From: Ophiosphaerella korrae
Taxonomy: Eukaryota; Ascomycota; Dothideomycetes; Pleosporales; Phaeosphaeriaceae
Length of the DNA stretch: 64,000 nucleotides
Direction: 5' to 3'
NCBI GenBank assembly: GCA_028456385.1
Contig: JALNQF010000002.1
Span: 1 to 64,000 of the forward strand
Positions 20,969 to 32,239 of this stretch are shown here, in pieces. The notes beneath the pieces are model-generated. The model was not told the DNA's origin and did not search any database. It worked only from the letters and a program-made list of their open reading frames with translations. How positions within the stretch are numbered: position 1 is the stretch's first letter; every line of letters begins with the position of its first letter. Made by a program: the position numbers and the translations under genes.

Positions 20969-22518
20969 GAGTGATAAACGGTTTAACATCCGTCTATTTC
21001 AGTCAGGTAGCCATTTAATCTAGGCCAAAGTTGAACGCGTCCAGAAAATAGCTACAAGTCAGCAATATCACTCCCTTCGCTTTTAACCCACCTACCACGT
21101 GCCCAAACCCGCATCAAACACCCCAAAAAGAATAGTAATCACAAAAAAAAGTAGGTACCTCGCCCGGACATAAGTCCGCCCTCACTCGGCCCGATGTAAC
21201 GCCAATGCGGCCACTCACGATCCCCACGGTACAATTCACCACTCTTTCTTTTGCCATTCACAGCGCCATACCCACCCATATTACTCCATCCAGTAAGTTT
21301 TGCACTGTGCCGTGGAATCCAGAGGCATTACCACGGGCGAACTTCACGTTGGCGCAGCGCACCCCATAAAAGTGACGAGCACGTCATGGTAAACACAGCC
21401 GATACTTGCGCGCACGCGCTTGCTCGTCTAGGCAGGTTTGTCCCCCCCCCCCCGGCGCGTGGAAGACGGCGACAATTCGCTGGGCGGTGGCCGACAAGGG
21501 GAGCGTTCGACCAAAGCCGCGGCTCCTTGGTTCCCGCGCCACACGGATTTCCTATTCGGGGTGCCGGGATCTACCTACGTTTTTTTGGACCCGCGGATGT
21601 TGCACCCTTTTTTTTCTTTCTTGGGGTTAGGCTACGGCTCCCGCGTGGCTGCGGGCGGCCTGCTGGATCTGGCAGGTAAGCTGATGGGTGTGGATTGCAG
21701 ATGAAAAACACGGGTACGCTGGCCTTTTTGCTCCTCGGACGGGCGGTGCCTGTGTGGGACGACACAGTTGTCCGCGGTCGGGCGCGTAGCCGATGGCGTG
21801 TGTAAACGGGGTTGGCGAGAGTGCTAGCTGCTTTGGGAAACACGTTGGAATGTTTTTTTTTCTGATATGGTATCGGAGCTGGGGGTGGGCATGGCAATTT
21901 GGCCCGGGGTTGCCGTGGAATTGCATCTTATCAGTGTGCTAGGTCAGGGGGGGGGGGGGGGGGCTTCCGGGCCAAACACGTCACCAGGAAAGAGCATCGT
22001 GGGAGCCATACCCGTGCTTCCGCATGATGGCGTTTTGTACCACGAGTTCCTGTTTGGGAAAGTTTGCTGAGGGGTGTGGATTGCAGATGATTAACTCGGG
22101 TACGTTCCCCGAATAATGACTTGTGTAAATATTGTTGCTTGGTGCTACGTATGTGTATTAAAGCCGGGCTGTTGATGGTGGGTATTATGTGTAACGGTTT
22201 TATATTGGGTGGCTTGTGTGGCCACTATCGTTACAACCGAGACCGGAGCTGGGCATGACGGGAACGAAAGATTCGGTGATACTCAGTGTGATCGATGATA
22301 TACGAAGTAGTGAAACATAGAAGTTTCTGCTTTCGCCCAAATAGACACAGTTTTGCCAGATACGCAGAACGCTGTCAGTTGTGTCTCATGTTATGCATGG
22401 CAGTTGACTGGGATGGTGATATTGTAAGCGTAATCAGATAAGGCTGGTCCAAATGTACAAAATATGGTCCTACATATATCTCTTAGTTATCGTTTATTTA
22501 CCGGGATCTTTCTTGACA
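20969..22518. other. Intergenic with homopolymers and a 40-bp direct repeat
   Basis: No gene supported. It contains C10 near 21440, T-runs near 21610 and 21850, and G17 at 21947-21963. A stretch of about 41 bp is repeated: 21680-21720 and 22067-22108 share GGGTGTGGATTGCAGATGA followed by CGGGTACG. Confidence 0.5.
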
Positions 22519-23349
22519 TTAAACCTCTGCTTTTTCCAGAGCCCATGTCTCGTCTTCCTTACTCTGAATCAGCTCATGTACATCTAGACGATGATCGACA
22601 ATCTCTTGACCATTAACAAGATCATTTTCATCTGCCCTCTTTCCTGCTTCTTGCTCGTTGGCTGCAATGCCAGCTTTCACATGTCGGTGGATTAATCTGT
22701 TCCTGGCGACCTTGAAATCGACGTCGACAAACCACCGCTCATCCATCAGCTCTGCTGCCTGTCTCCATGGATCCTTATTTAGAGAGCAATAGTTGCCCTC
22801 GAAGATGACGATGCGGACTGAAACAGGTATGGCAATATCGTTGTCCACCGGGTCCTTGATGGCGTGATCGAAACTTGGGGCATAGAGCGTCTGTGTTTCT
22901 GGGCATAATGGCTCCTTCAGTCTCTTGACAAGGTTAAGGAATGACTCGCCATCGAAAGTGAACGCTGCGCCTCGGCGTGCATGTGCATGTGTTGGGTCTG
23001 ACATGGCATCTAGTTGTGCACGTGACAAGTGGTACCCATCCATTGGAATAAATGCTGAAAGAGGGTTACTGTTAGAGGTCCCTGGTGACTCCTGTGCGTG
23101 CTTTTGATTTATCAACTTTGATACCATTGCAGCGAGTGTGGTTTTCCCTAGCACCGGTAAGCTTGTGGTGCGCTGTGGGCAGTCGAGCGCTACCGGATCC
23201 AGGGATACCAGATACTGCAATGAGCAGCCTCTTCGACGCAGGCGCATCTTTGTATTGATCTGCAAACTACGATCAGCGAGTACCCTAGCCGTCAAACTGC
23301 ACATCATACTCCAGACTTTGTTGACTAGGCGGTCGACTTGTTCCTCCAT
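22519..23349 (-). CDS. P-loop kinase of the uridine kinase/YFH7-like family
   Basis: Exons 23349-23310, 23259-23194 and 23147-22519 give 244 residues. The second junction completes the Walker A motif, LLIAVSGIPGSGKTTLA at about residues 23-39. Next come FIPMDGYHLSR, FDGESFLNLV, APSFDHAIKDP and IVIFEGNYC, the order seen in uridine kinase/phosphoribulokinase-fold proteins such as yeast Yfh7 and bacterial putative fructose-transport kinases. The HRH motif near the lid (RLIHRHVKAGIA) fits. Substrate is not certain. Without intron removal the frame is open across part of the locus but misses the P-loop, so splicing matters. It shares a 535-bp divergent region with glucosidase I. Confidence 0.8.
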   Translation of the reverse strand: MEEQVDRLVNKVWSMMCSLTARVLADRSLQINTKMRLRRRGCSLQYLVSLDPVALDCPQRTTSLPVLGKTTLAAMVSKLINQKHAQESPGTSNSNPLSAFIPMDGYHLSRAQLDAMSDPTHAHARRGAAFTFDGESFLNLVKRLKEPLCPETQTLYAPSFDHAIKDPVDNDIAIPVSVRIVIFEGNYCSLNKDPWRQAAELMDERWFVDVDFKVARNRLIHRHVKAGIAANEQEAGKRADENDLVNGQEIVDHRLDVHELIQSKEDETWALEKAEV

Positions 23350-23884
23350 ATTGGGTAGTGTGATCTTGTGAGTTCAATCTGTAGTGATGTATCTTGTATA
23401 AGCACACCCTACGATTAGCGGCATAAGTAAGATGGATATCTTGCTTTTGTTCTCGTGCATTTGGCTGCATGTCAGGTGTGGGGGCTCGGCATAGTGATAG
23501 TGCCGACCAGCAACCGCTGACGTCGTTCACGGCTAGCAGGCTACTCCACACGGTCCATCGCCCAGATAGTGTGTAGGGGGTATTAAGCAATACTATCGCA
23601 TTTACTTCGTTCGAACTGACATCCGCAGCTCAAAACACGTGAAGTTCGTGTTCGGAGAGATGATGTCAGCGGAGCTAGGCCCAATAGTGGACAGGTCTCA
23701 CTGCGATCCAGGGGTCTTGGGGTCTTGGGGTCTTGGTGCCGCGCTTCAGAATGTCAATCTTTCTTTCGCGAATGAAGGCAACATTTATCAGCCAATGTAA
23801 CAAAAATATGGCTCACGTCTGCATCCCACCTTAGTCGCTCACTTAATCTCAGTCAATTGATAGTCACACAGCAAAACATTCGTG
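23350..23884. promoter_or_regulatory. Divergent intergenic region, kinase and glucosidase I
   Basis: A 535-bp spacer between head-to-head genes. It contains a short direct repeat at about 23710-23735 with three copies of GGGGTCTTG. No TATA-like element stands out. Confidence 0.4.
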
Positions 23885-26607
23885 ATGCTGCTCCCATCGC
23901 CTCTTCTCGCACTGCTCCTCACCATTCTTCCACCTGCGCATGCCGCCACCTCGGACAGCATATCTTCACACAACGCGTCGCTGCTATGGGGTCCTTATCG
24001 GCCAAACCTATACATGGGTATCCGCCCCCGGATGCCAGATGGCCTTATCGCGGGGCTGATGTGGGGTGAACTGGAGAACATGGACAGTCGGCTGCGGCAT
24101 CAAGTTGACATCAGCGCTGGTATGGCGAGATACGGCTGGACCGCATATGATACCCGGGAAGGCGGAACACAAACTATTGAAGATGTCCAGAATAAAATCG
24201 ACATAACGACAGAGTTCATCAAAAAGTCGGACGGGCAAATGGCAGGCAATTGGGCGCTCAGAATAAGAGGCATACCGAGGAAGGATGCACCCACCGATTT
24301 GAAGACGTCAGTCGTCTTCTATGTGGGGATGGAATCTATGGACACGTGTACTAAGTGCAAACTAGAAGCGAGTGAACAGTTGGGCGCAGAGGGAGACACG
24401 TCCGTCCACGCCGCAAATTTTTGGATCGAGCATCCGCAGATGGGAACTGCTGGAATACACATACCGGCGCCCGTTTCTAGCGGCGAAAGTGGAAGACACG
24501 AGGCCATGGTTGTAAAGTCGTTGAACGTCTCTGAGGACAGGCTGTGGCGAGCGAGATGTAAGCTGAATTCCATCACATCGTACCTTATCCGATCCTGCTC
24601 AATTCTGTGAACAGCTTGAATGAATCTTAACTGACCATTATCTGTGAGGAAGCTAGCTTTCTAGATACGCTAAAAGATCAGGCGAAAAAGCCTCAGAAAA
24701 AGAAGAAAGATGAAACACCCCCTATAGATATTATGTTGCATAACAAGTTTGGTGCTGGCAACATGCATTTCGTGCAAATAAAATGCCATGGAAAATTTGA
24801 GGTACGTTTAGCGTTGTTATACATGAACGAAGCTGACTTTCCGTAGTTCGACGTACTCTACTCAGCCGTCAAAGCGACGCGTGCCATGACATGTAAGTAT
24901 CTATATTACTACTCAAGAAACGATACTTCTCGTGCTTAGAATTTAGGTTAACTTTTTGCAGCTGCTCAGTTAACGAGGGACCTCGAAAGCACTGTCAAGT
25001 CGTTCGGAAAGAACTTCGCGCACGTATTTGGCCCAAAAGCCCCTTTCCAGACTGAACGGCATCTGGCTTTCTCTAAATATGCCTTCTCGAACCTCCTAGG
25101 TGGGCTAGGATACTTCACAGGAACCGCCCAGGTCGATACCTCAAAGAAAGCAATCTATGCCGAGACTACTGGCAAATTCTGGGAGAAGTCAGAGGAAGCA
25201 AAGAAACACGCTACCCCCGAGATAAAGGGGCCTTATGAACTTTTGACTCATACGCCGTCTCGCGCAATGTTCCCACGAGGCTTTCTCTGGGACGAGGGTT
25301 TCCATCTTCTTCCAGTAATAGATTGGGATGCCGATCTAGCTTTAGAGATCATTCGGGGCTGGCTAAGGCTTATGGACGATGATGGCTGGATCGCCCGCGA
25401 GCAAATCTTGGGCGCCGAAGCAGAAAATGGAACACCAGCTGACTTCATTACGCAATTTCCTCACATAGCAAACCCCCCAACCATGTTCTTGGTAATATCA
25501 AGATTCCTTGACATGCTACAAGGTAAGATCAAATACTATGGACATGAGTCGTGGTATCTCACCAAAGCCGACGCCGGTAACGCGTTTGTCACGGAAATGT
25601 ATCCACTCCTAAAGAAGCACTACGAATGGTTTCGCAAATCACAATCAGGGGACGTTGAAGCTCACTCCATCCCAACCGCCAACCTCAACGAAGGTTACCG
25701 ATGGCGCGGCCGCACACCAGAAAGCAACTACGCCAGCGGACTCGACGACTTCCCCCGAGCCGAACCACCAGATATCACCGAACTCCACCTCGACGCAATG
25801 TGCTGGGTAGCCGTCATGGCCACGGTTCTCGAAAAAGCTGCTGTTTTCCTCTCCATGACCCACGACACCTTCGCCTACCAAGCGCACCTCCGCGGCGTAC
25901 ATACCAACCTCGATTCCCTGCACTGGGCCAAGAAGCAAAATATCTTCTGTGACGCCGTCGTCCGTGACGACGCCCACGAACTCGTCTGCCACAAAGGCTA
26001 CATCTCGCTCTTCCCCTTCATGACGGGCCTCCTCAGCCCCAACCACCCACGCCTCCCCGCCACCCTCGACCTCCTGCGCGACTCCAACCACCTCTGGACC
26101 GATCACGGCATCCGCAGCCTTAGCCCCGAAAGCAAAAAGTACGGCGTCGGCGAAAATTACTGGCGCTCCCCTATCTGGATCAACATGAACTACCTCATCA
26201 TTGAGCAGCTGCTGCTCCTCGCGAAAACCTCCGGACCCCACCAGCAGCGCTGCCGCGAGATATATGTTGAGCTTAGGAGCAACATCGTCGACACGGCGTA
26301 CTCCGCCTGGCTGCAAACAGGCTACCTATGGGAGCAGTACGACCCTGTTGGCGGGCACGGGCAGCGCACGCAGCATTTCACCGGGTGGTCCGCACTAGTA
26401 GTCAAGATCATGGCGATGCCGGATCTGAGTCAGGGCGAGGGGTACAAGGAGAGGATGAAGGAGTACTATGAGGAGGCGAAAAAGAAGGCAGTGGCAAATC
26501 AGAAGAGTAGTACGGGCGCGGCGGTCTTTGCCGTCATGCTCATGGCGTTTATTTATGTTACAAGGCGGCGGTTTGCGGGGACGCTGAGGAGTTTGCGGAG
26601 ACGGTGA
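23885..26607 (+). CDS. CWH41: Mannosyl-oligosaccharide glucosidase I (GH63)
   Basis: Exons 23885-24557, 24653-24801, 24847-24892 and 24962-26607 give 837 residues in one frame. The enzyme removes the outermost glucose from newly transferred N-glycans in the ER, the first trimming step in glycoprotein folding control. Family blocks: LWGPYRPNLYMGIRPR near residue 31, TAYDTREGGTQ, the HNKFGAG junction region, MFPRGFLWDEGFH, TPADFITQFPHIANPPTMF, YRWRGR, CHKGYISLFP, YWRSPIWINMNYL and LWEQYDPVGG. The N terminus is a cleavable-looking signal (MLLPSPLLALLLTILPPAHA), and a second hydrophobic helix lies near the C terminus (GAAVFAVMLMAFIYV) before RRRF, which differs from the type II anchor of the yeast enzyme. 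The first acceptor (AAG, 24652) was chosen because only it keeps the frame. Confidence 0.92.
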
Positions 26608-26847
26608 TGGGTGGGCTAGGGGTAGGGAGTCAGGGGTATGATTCCTATGGTATACGATATAATTCAAGCATGGTTTTCTTTTTGGGGTTCCAAGTCTTGT
26701 TTTCAAGTTCTGGCCTCCCCCCCCGGTATGTTGTGCCAACCATGGTGGTATTTGCAATCCGACGTTTTGCTCTTTTGATTCTAAAATTCCCGTGTTCAAG
26801 TGGTCTTTAGCCATCCCGTAGAACACGTTCCAACGATATGAACTATA

Positions 26848-27652
26848 TCAGGTCCCGCTCCACCGATACCTGACCCCAGTAATTTTTTGACTGCAGCAAG
26901 ACCCATCTGGCCCTAGGCATAGGTCACCGTCAGTCCAAATCAAGCATTTTTTCCAAACTTTTCCAAGAGGCCCGACCAGTCGCTTCGCGAGAGCTTCTGT
27001 AGTGGCAAGAAGAGTCTCTGCGGGGACAAGAAGATCTTCTGGGTTGCCCTCAGCATATCCATGGATGTTGAAATTGATGGACGCTTCTCGAAATCGGCAA
27101 TCCCAGTTACTCTCCCAAACATCTCTGATAATAGAAAAGTCATTAACCTTCTTCAATTCCAAACTTAAATTTTCCAGTATAGCAATACCAATCAGCTCCT
27201 AGCAATAAACTCACCCCGTGTAGGCGCCCAAGGCAAGGTAACAGGTAGTCATAGTTGTGGGTGGAAGATTGTTCCTGTGGGGGTAAGTGTATAAGTTCAC
27301 TGTATTGCCCATAATACAAGTTTTTAAATGCGGTTTGGTTGAAGACGAGCGGGTTTGGTTTTTCATTGACAACTTTTTTACGCTGATAAGATGTGGCGTA
27401 GATTATCCAGTTTCTTCCAAGACTCTCTAACATATCTAGGCATATGAGTTTGTAGCCTTTCATCCAGATCGGTAGACCTGTGACTCCTTTTTTTCTATGC
27501 ACCTTTTTGATCTTTCGAGTTATCTCAATCATATATCTGCTAGGGCCATGCAACTTCAAGTTTTCAAAGGCATGTTCATATATTAAGTCTCGAATCTCTT
27601 GTGGGAGGCGGAATAATGGGCTTTGGCCCTATGTCGCCGCAGTCAACTACAT
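26848..27652 (-). pseudogene. F-box-like (2EXR-type) paralogue A2, decayed
   Basis: This copy parallels the intact gene at 34316-33477. It reads SPLFRLPQEIRDLIYEHAFE, then ICLDMLESLGRNWIIYA and LVFNQTAFKNL, and ends ALAKRLVGPLGKV. After the ATG at 27652, codon 2 is TAG where the paralogue has TGG, and codon 8 is TAG where it has CAG; both are C-to-T or G-to-A type changes as RIP makes. A frameshift near 27160 moves the second half to another frame. The 5' flanks of the two copies are also similar, so the duplication included upstream DNA. Confidence 0.75.
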
Positions 27653-28295
27653 TAATTGCGCCATTAGTTCTACTTAGAGCGGCCGTTCCGCCATAGTTTG
27701 ATTCTCAGTGCCCATAATGTTACAAAGTGGAGAGGAATTGGGAGATTAGAGCAGGAAGGAGAAAGGTTCAAATACTCTACTAAACTTCCGCTATTCCCTA
27801 AATTTATATCCTTTGTGAGTATCCTCCTTCGCAATTAGCTTTGTATGGGATATTGTTGTGGATAGAAAACTACAGAACAATTGATTGTATTAAGTGAGTT
27901 GATTAGACTTCTGTCTAAGTGTAGATAGATACAAATCTCGGTCTATATGCTCTGTATCCGGAGATTTGGATCCTCCGGATACCGATATCCTCGGTATCTT
28001 CTCTTAGCAGGATAAGGTTTATTCTTCTGCAGGGCTATGTCTATCTTTAGAGCTATATTCCGCAACAGATATTAATATTTCCACAATGTTGCTAATTGAT
28101 ACGAAAAAGTGTGAATGGAGCTAGGACTTGAGGTAAAATAAACTACATTAAGGCTACCGACATAACGCCCCTCCCTATGTGGCGGGGCACCCTGCAGGAA
28201 CAGTGTATCACCGTTTGTTATTGGTTCCTCTACTTCAACAACTCCAGTATCACACCACCTCTCTCAAATGCCCTCCTCAATCCACCATACCATCC
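27653..28295. other. Intergenic, duplicated 5' flank
   Basis: The first 120 bp resemble the flank beyond 34316 of the intact F-box-like paralogue (GAGGAATTGGGAGATTAGA here, AGGAATTGAGAGATTAGA there). The rest is AT-rich with no supported gene. Confidence 0.45.
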
Positions 28296-28671
28296 CTAAT
28301 GGATAGCATAGCTACCAACAAGGAATCCCTTTCCCGGTTTGCTGATCCCCGGCTTAAAGGACACACCACCAGCACCACAGCGCGACCCAGGATACACGGT
28401 CAAAGTATCCGGATCAGGCCAGTTAGCCGTCGCCGCATCGAAACTATGCTTATGTCAGTTAAGCTCAAGAAAGAAGGGAGGAAGAAAGAACGCACTTGAT
28501 ATACTCAACGTCCTCCTGCGCCTTTCCCGACGGCCAATTGAGCGTATTACAGCTCACGTCCTTCGTTCCATGGACTTTCCAGCCGATATTGCTGCGAGTG
28601 TGGAAGTTCACGGTCCAGGCATTGGTTGCGGCCGAAAAGGCTGCTGCATAGAAAACAATGGATACCTTCAT
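28296..28671 (-). CDS. Small secreted protein, effector-like
   Basis: Exons 28671-28496 and 28443-28296 (52-nt intron, GTGCGT donor, TAG acceptor) give 107 residues. Residues 1-18, MKVSIVFYAAAFSAATNA, form a signal peptide with an Ala-rich cleavage site. The mature protein has about 89 residues, starts WTVNFHTRSNIGWKVHG, contains two cysteines (DVSCNTL and SRCGAGG) that could form one disulfide, and ends SYAIH. No family is recognised. Small size, secretion and location among decayed duplicates and RIP-affected DNA fit a candidate effector or secreted antimicrobial, but that is inference. The splice choice is supported because exon 2 stays open to a stop and reads FDAATANWPDPDTLTVYPG. Confidence 0.65.
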
Positions 28672-31069
28672 CGTTCGGTTCAGATTGGTGGGTCAATGTG
28701 ATAGATCTTGTTTTTGTCCGTAGAGGTGAGCTGAAAGTCAAGCCAAGTCAAGCGGGCTATCTGATCTGTTTTTTTCGAGTTAGGGAAGCAGAGTGCTTCT
28801 TTTATACTTGACGGATGGTAGTACAAGCCTGTCATACCTATTCCACGACCTACGGGAATACGTCGAGCTTACGATCGCGAACATAGGGGAGGAGGCGCAA
28901 GACTCCAAAGCATTCCTTGTGATAGGTCCACACTCAGAGCGGAAGTTATTTCGGCATGGCATGCATATCAACATCATCGTATTCTCCGGCGAGGCAGCAA
29001 TATGAGGTTAATTAGTTCTATAAACGAGATTATTCAGCCCTCGCATCGCTCGCATTTGTCCTGTCCCTTGGGCCTTGGCACTGCTACCTAACATCTGATG
29101 ATCTTATTATTGATCTTCGTCCGTCGACCAGACTCATTGCTATTTTGACTTTGACTTGTTTCTTGATGGTGTTATATTCCTAGATAACCTGGCGCTTGAG
29201 GTTTAATTAGCTATTATATGTCACTGAAACCTGTAGGAACAAGGCTGAGTCAACATGAGGTCGAGTTGTGCATTCGTGTCGTCCATGTTTTTTTTTTTTG
29301 AGTTACATTATATATAATCCGCATAAGTGTATGCCCTTTACATCAATTCCAGAATCAGCTTCTCTCTAGCAACGAGCTTGGCAGGGAAACCAGTTCAGTT
29401 ACACGGACGAGTCAAGGTAATCTGTGGTGCATCTTCAGGCTGGGCAGCAGCCGCAAGGTTGAGGCTACTTTTATTAGATCAGCTGAGGCATTTAGTAAAC
29501 CGGGTTCAGCTGAGCAGCGTGGTTTTATATAGTCTGTCTCGGGTTGCGCCGTATATCGTCAAGATGAATGGGACTAAACCTTTGCCACAACTCGACCTGC
29601 TAGACCTTGCGGCAGCCAATGGCAGCTGGCGGTGAGTTGGTAAAAGCGCCCAAGGCTAATCAACAGCGGATACCATTAATTGAACTGGCGACGACAAGAG
29701 ATACTCAATGGGCACAAGGGCTTGGAGCGTGGCATCACCGATGACGAGAATCTCACCGGGTGCTTAGGCGAAGCGAGAAATGAACTGCAAGCCGTGGTTG
29801 AACTGACGTCCATTCGTCGCGCACAAATAGGCGGAGCCCTGCGAAAGGCTAGCCATCGCCCCCTTCTGCCTCAATACGTAGCACGACGGGTCTTCGAACT
29901 TCTACCTCAAGTAAGAGTTCTAGATACTGTAAACCATGCCAAGCCTTAGTCAGATATTTGCTTGCGAAGCTCTACTACCCTACCAAAGAGCTACTTCTAG
30001 CTATCTTGAAACCTAGGTTAGATTATCAAACAAGCTAGGCACATATAGACTAGTAGCCTTCCCTTAAGCAGCTCCTAGACACACGAATAATACAATATAT
30101 AAGACGCAAAGTTATAGACGGCAGTACCTATCTAATACATGCTCTATCTCTAGATGCTAGTCTACGTAGATAAAGGCCCACCCCAAACGACCGCTAGTAG
30201 CGGAGGTCCAGGTAGATACTAAATAGTAGACAGAGATCGCTATTAAATCGTTTACTGTATTAGATATAAAGACCAATAAATAAATACTAGTAGAGGGTGA
30301 AGTAAGACACGGTATTGCAGTAGTGAGGTATCGGCTGTTGCTACTAGTAGTAGGGAGGACGGCCAGCCTGCGCCAGCTAGAGGGTTACTATAGACATCCG
30401 CACTGGACGGCATTGTGAAGAGATAGAAGGATTATTATTGATAACGGAACGCCATACAGCCTTAGATAACGTATTGCCTTACAAAGCATATCTACTATTA
30501 GATCTCTGCTCTACGTAACTCAGCGCTCATAAGCATCGACGATCCGAACTTCCCATTACCGTCAGCAATCAAACTAAAGCACCTCCCCACGACCCTAATA
30601 AGTATAGTACTCATAGCAGGAGCCGTTCGTTTTACAACAGTATGACACAATCATAACGCCGACCCGCGACTGTGAAAAGCCTTGTGATCAAACTTGGCTA
30701 TCTCTCTAGCGGTCCGTCAACCAGCTCACCTGTTGTAGATTCGCCACCTCACAACACTAGGGCCGGTGCGGTTCGGTCGCCATCCCTACTAGTGTTGGCA
30801 AACTGTGTATCTTTTCAACTGCTCCTATAACCTATAAGTATGTTTATACATTTTGCACTGACTATAAAAGTGGCTGATAAAGGTTCATACTGCCGAACTT
30901 CATCCAAGCCCTGCCGGTACAGTAAGCCTAGTCAAAGGTTGCGCATTGCTATGTGTGGGTCCAATCTAGGTTCTCGCAGTGAAGTTTAGGAACGGAATAC
31001 GGACTATATAATTAATTAGGTTGTGGCTATATATGCGATCTTTAAGAAGCCGCTGTCCCGCTTAGTGGC
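28672..31069. other. Gene-poor tract
   Basis: About 2.4 kb without a supported gene. Open frames at 29327-29635 and 29680-29949 have no recognised domain. From about 29940 to 30900 the sequence is TA-rich with frequent stops in all frames and looks like an old degraded repeat, but I could not identify it. Confidence 0.45.
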
Positions 31070-32239
31070 TTAATTTACACCGCCAATGGCTCCGAGTTCA
31101 ACGTCTTGCAAACCCAAGGGTACGGCCCGTGCCCTGGCTTGCCACCATCTCTTTATCCTCTCTATTCCATCGTACGTCATGTCAGTCAGCAAAGGAACCC
31201 ATGCAAACGGCGCACCAATCTGGCCAATTGACCAGCTATTCACTTCGGTCTGACCATGCCAAATTAAGTCCATACTAGCTCTTTCTATAATCATTCCTAC
31301 GAAGGCTTTGTTTGTTTCGCACATTATAAATAGCGAGAATACAAGTATTCCAAAGATTAACACACAATGTACCTAGAATTTATAAGTATTTTTTATAAGA
31401 GCATCATGTTTAAGCAACCTACCCTAGCTTGTTTTAGCCACCTAATAGTATTCTGCCTCAGCATCAACCAAGTCGATAGAGCAACAATAATTACTGTTAT
31501 TGAGGTAATGAAGTCGGCAAGTCCGGAGTAGTATGGGCTGATGACGCCCTTTCTCCACGGTGCGTCTGTGTTTTGCGAATAGTCTGCACATATTTGAAGG
31601 ATGTGCTCAGAGCGTGCGGCCCGTATTGGTCGCAGCACGACTACGAAGGAAAAGGCGGTAGTTGATATAAAAGTGACCGCAAAGAGGCGTGGGCGAGAAA
31701 GCGTCCCATAAAAAGATATAGTGGTTAGGATTAAGGAAAGGTATGTAATTGAGATTGCACTGATTATAGAGGAGCTCTCCCAAATACCCATCATGTCCCC
31801 CTGTTGCTTCGCAAAACCAGCAATGGAGAATGTGAAAGTAAATAGTAGTGACGTCCAAAGACACATGTGATGGTGATTGAGCAGCCACGAGGTCACTGCC
31901 GTAATGCGATGGTTTGGTCGAAAAACTCTAATAATTTGGTCGTCGATGATTACAAAGTTAGATACTAGCAATGCGAGCACGATTTCTTGTGCATAAGAAA
32001 TCATTACCTACAATTGTCATTCAGTGTACTAAGCCCCAATAAAACCCCGCCCTAACGGAACTTACGCCAATGCCTGTAACATCGGTATTTGCACTCCCAT
32101 AGAGAACTTTGCAGATTTCTGGACAATGCTCGATGATACTGTACAATATAGAATAGGTTTTTGAATCAAGAGAAGCAATGGAGGACCTAGAAATTGACTC
32201 GCACTTAAAATCCATTTTCTTAAAGAAGAAAACTTTCAA
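31070..32239 (-). CDS. Multi-pass membrane protein of unknown function
   Basis: Exons 32239-32066, 32007-31423 and 31372-31070 join in phase 0 to 353 residues, with clean donors (GTAAGT, GTAGGT) and TAG acceptors. After a hydrophilic N terminus with four cysteines or so, about six hydrophobic helices follow: around IVLALLVSNFVII, MCLWTSLLFTFTFSIAG, ISITYLSLILTTISF, FAVTFISTTAFSFVVVL, FITSITVIIVALSTWL, and CVLIFGILVFSLFIMC in exon 3. The C-terminal 70 residues are cytosolic-looking, with KRWWQARARA. No transporter signature is recognised. An ATG at 32215 (MDFKCES) is an alternative start. The gene lies alone in an accessory tract. Confidence 0.7.

Noticed and set aside
25645..26316. 223-codon minus-strand open frame
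   Set aside because: Antisense shadow of the glucosidase I exon, which has clear GH63 motifs.
29680..29949. 89-codon open frame considered as a transposase fragment
   Set aside because: No motif of any transposase or reverse transcriptase could be seen.
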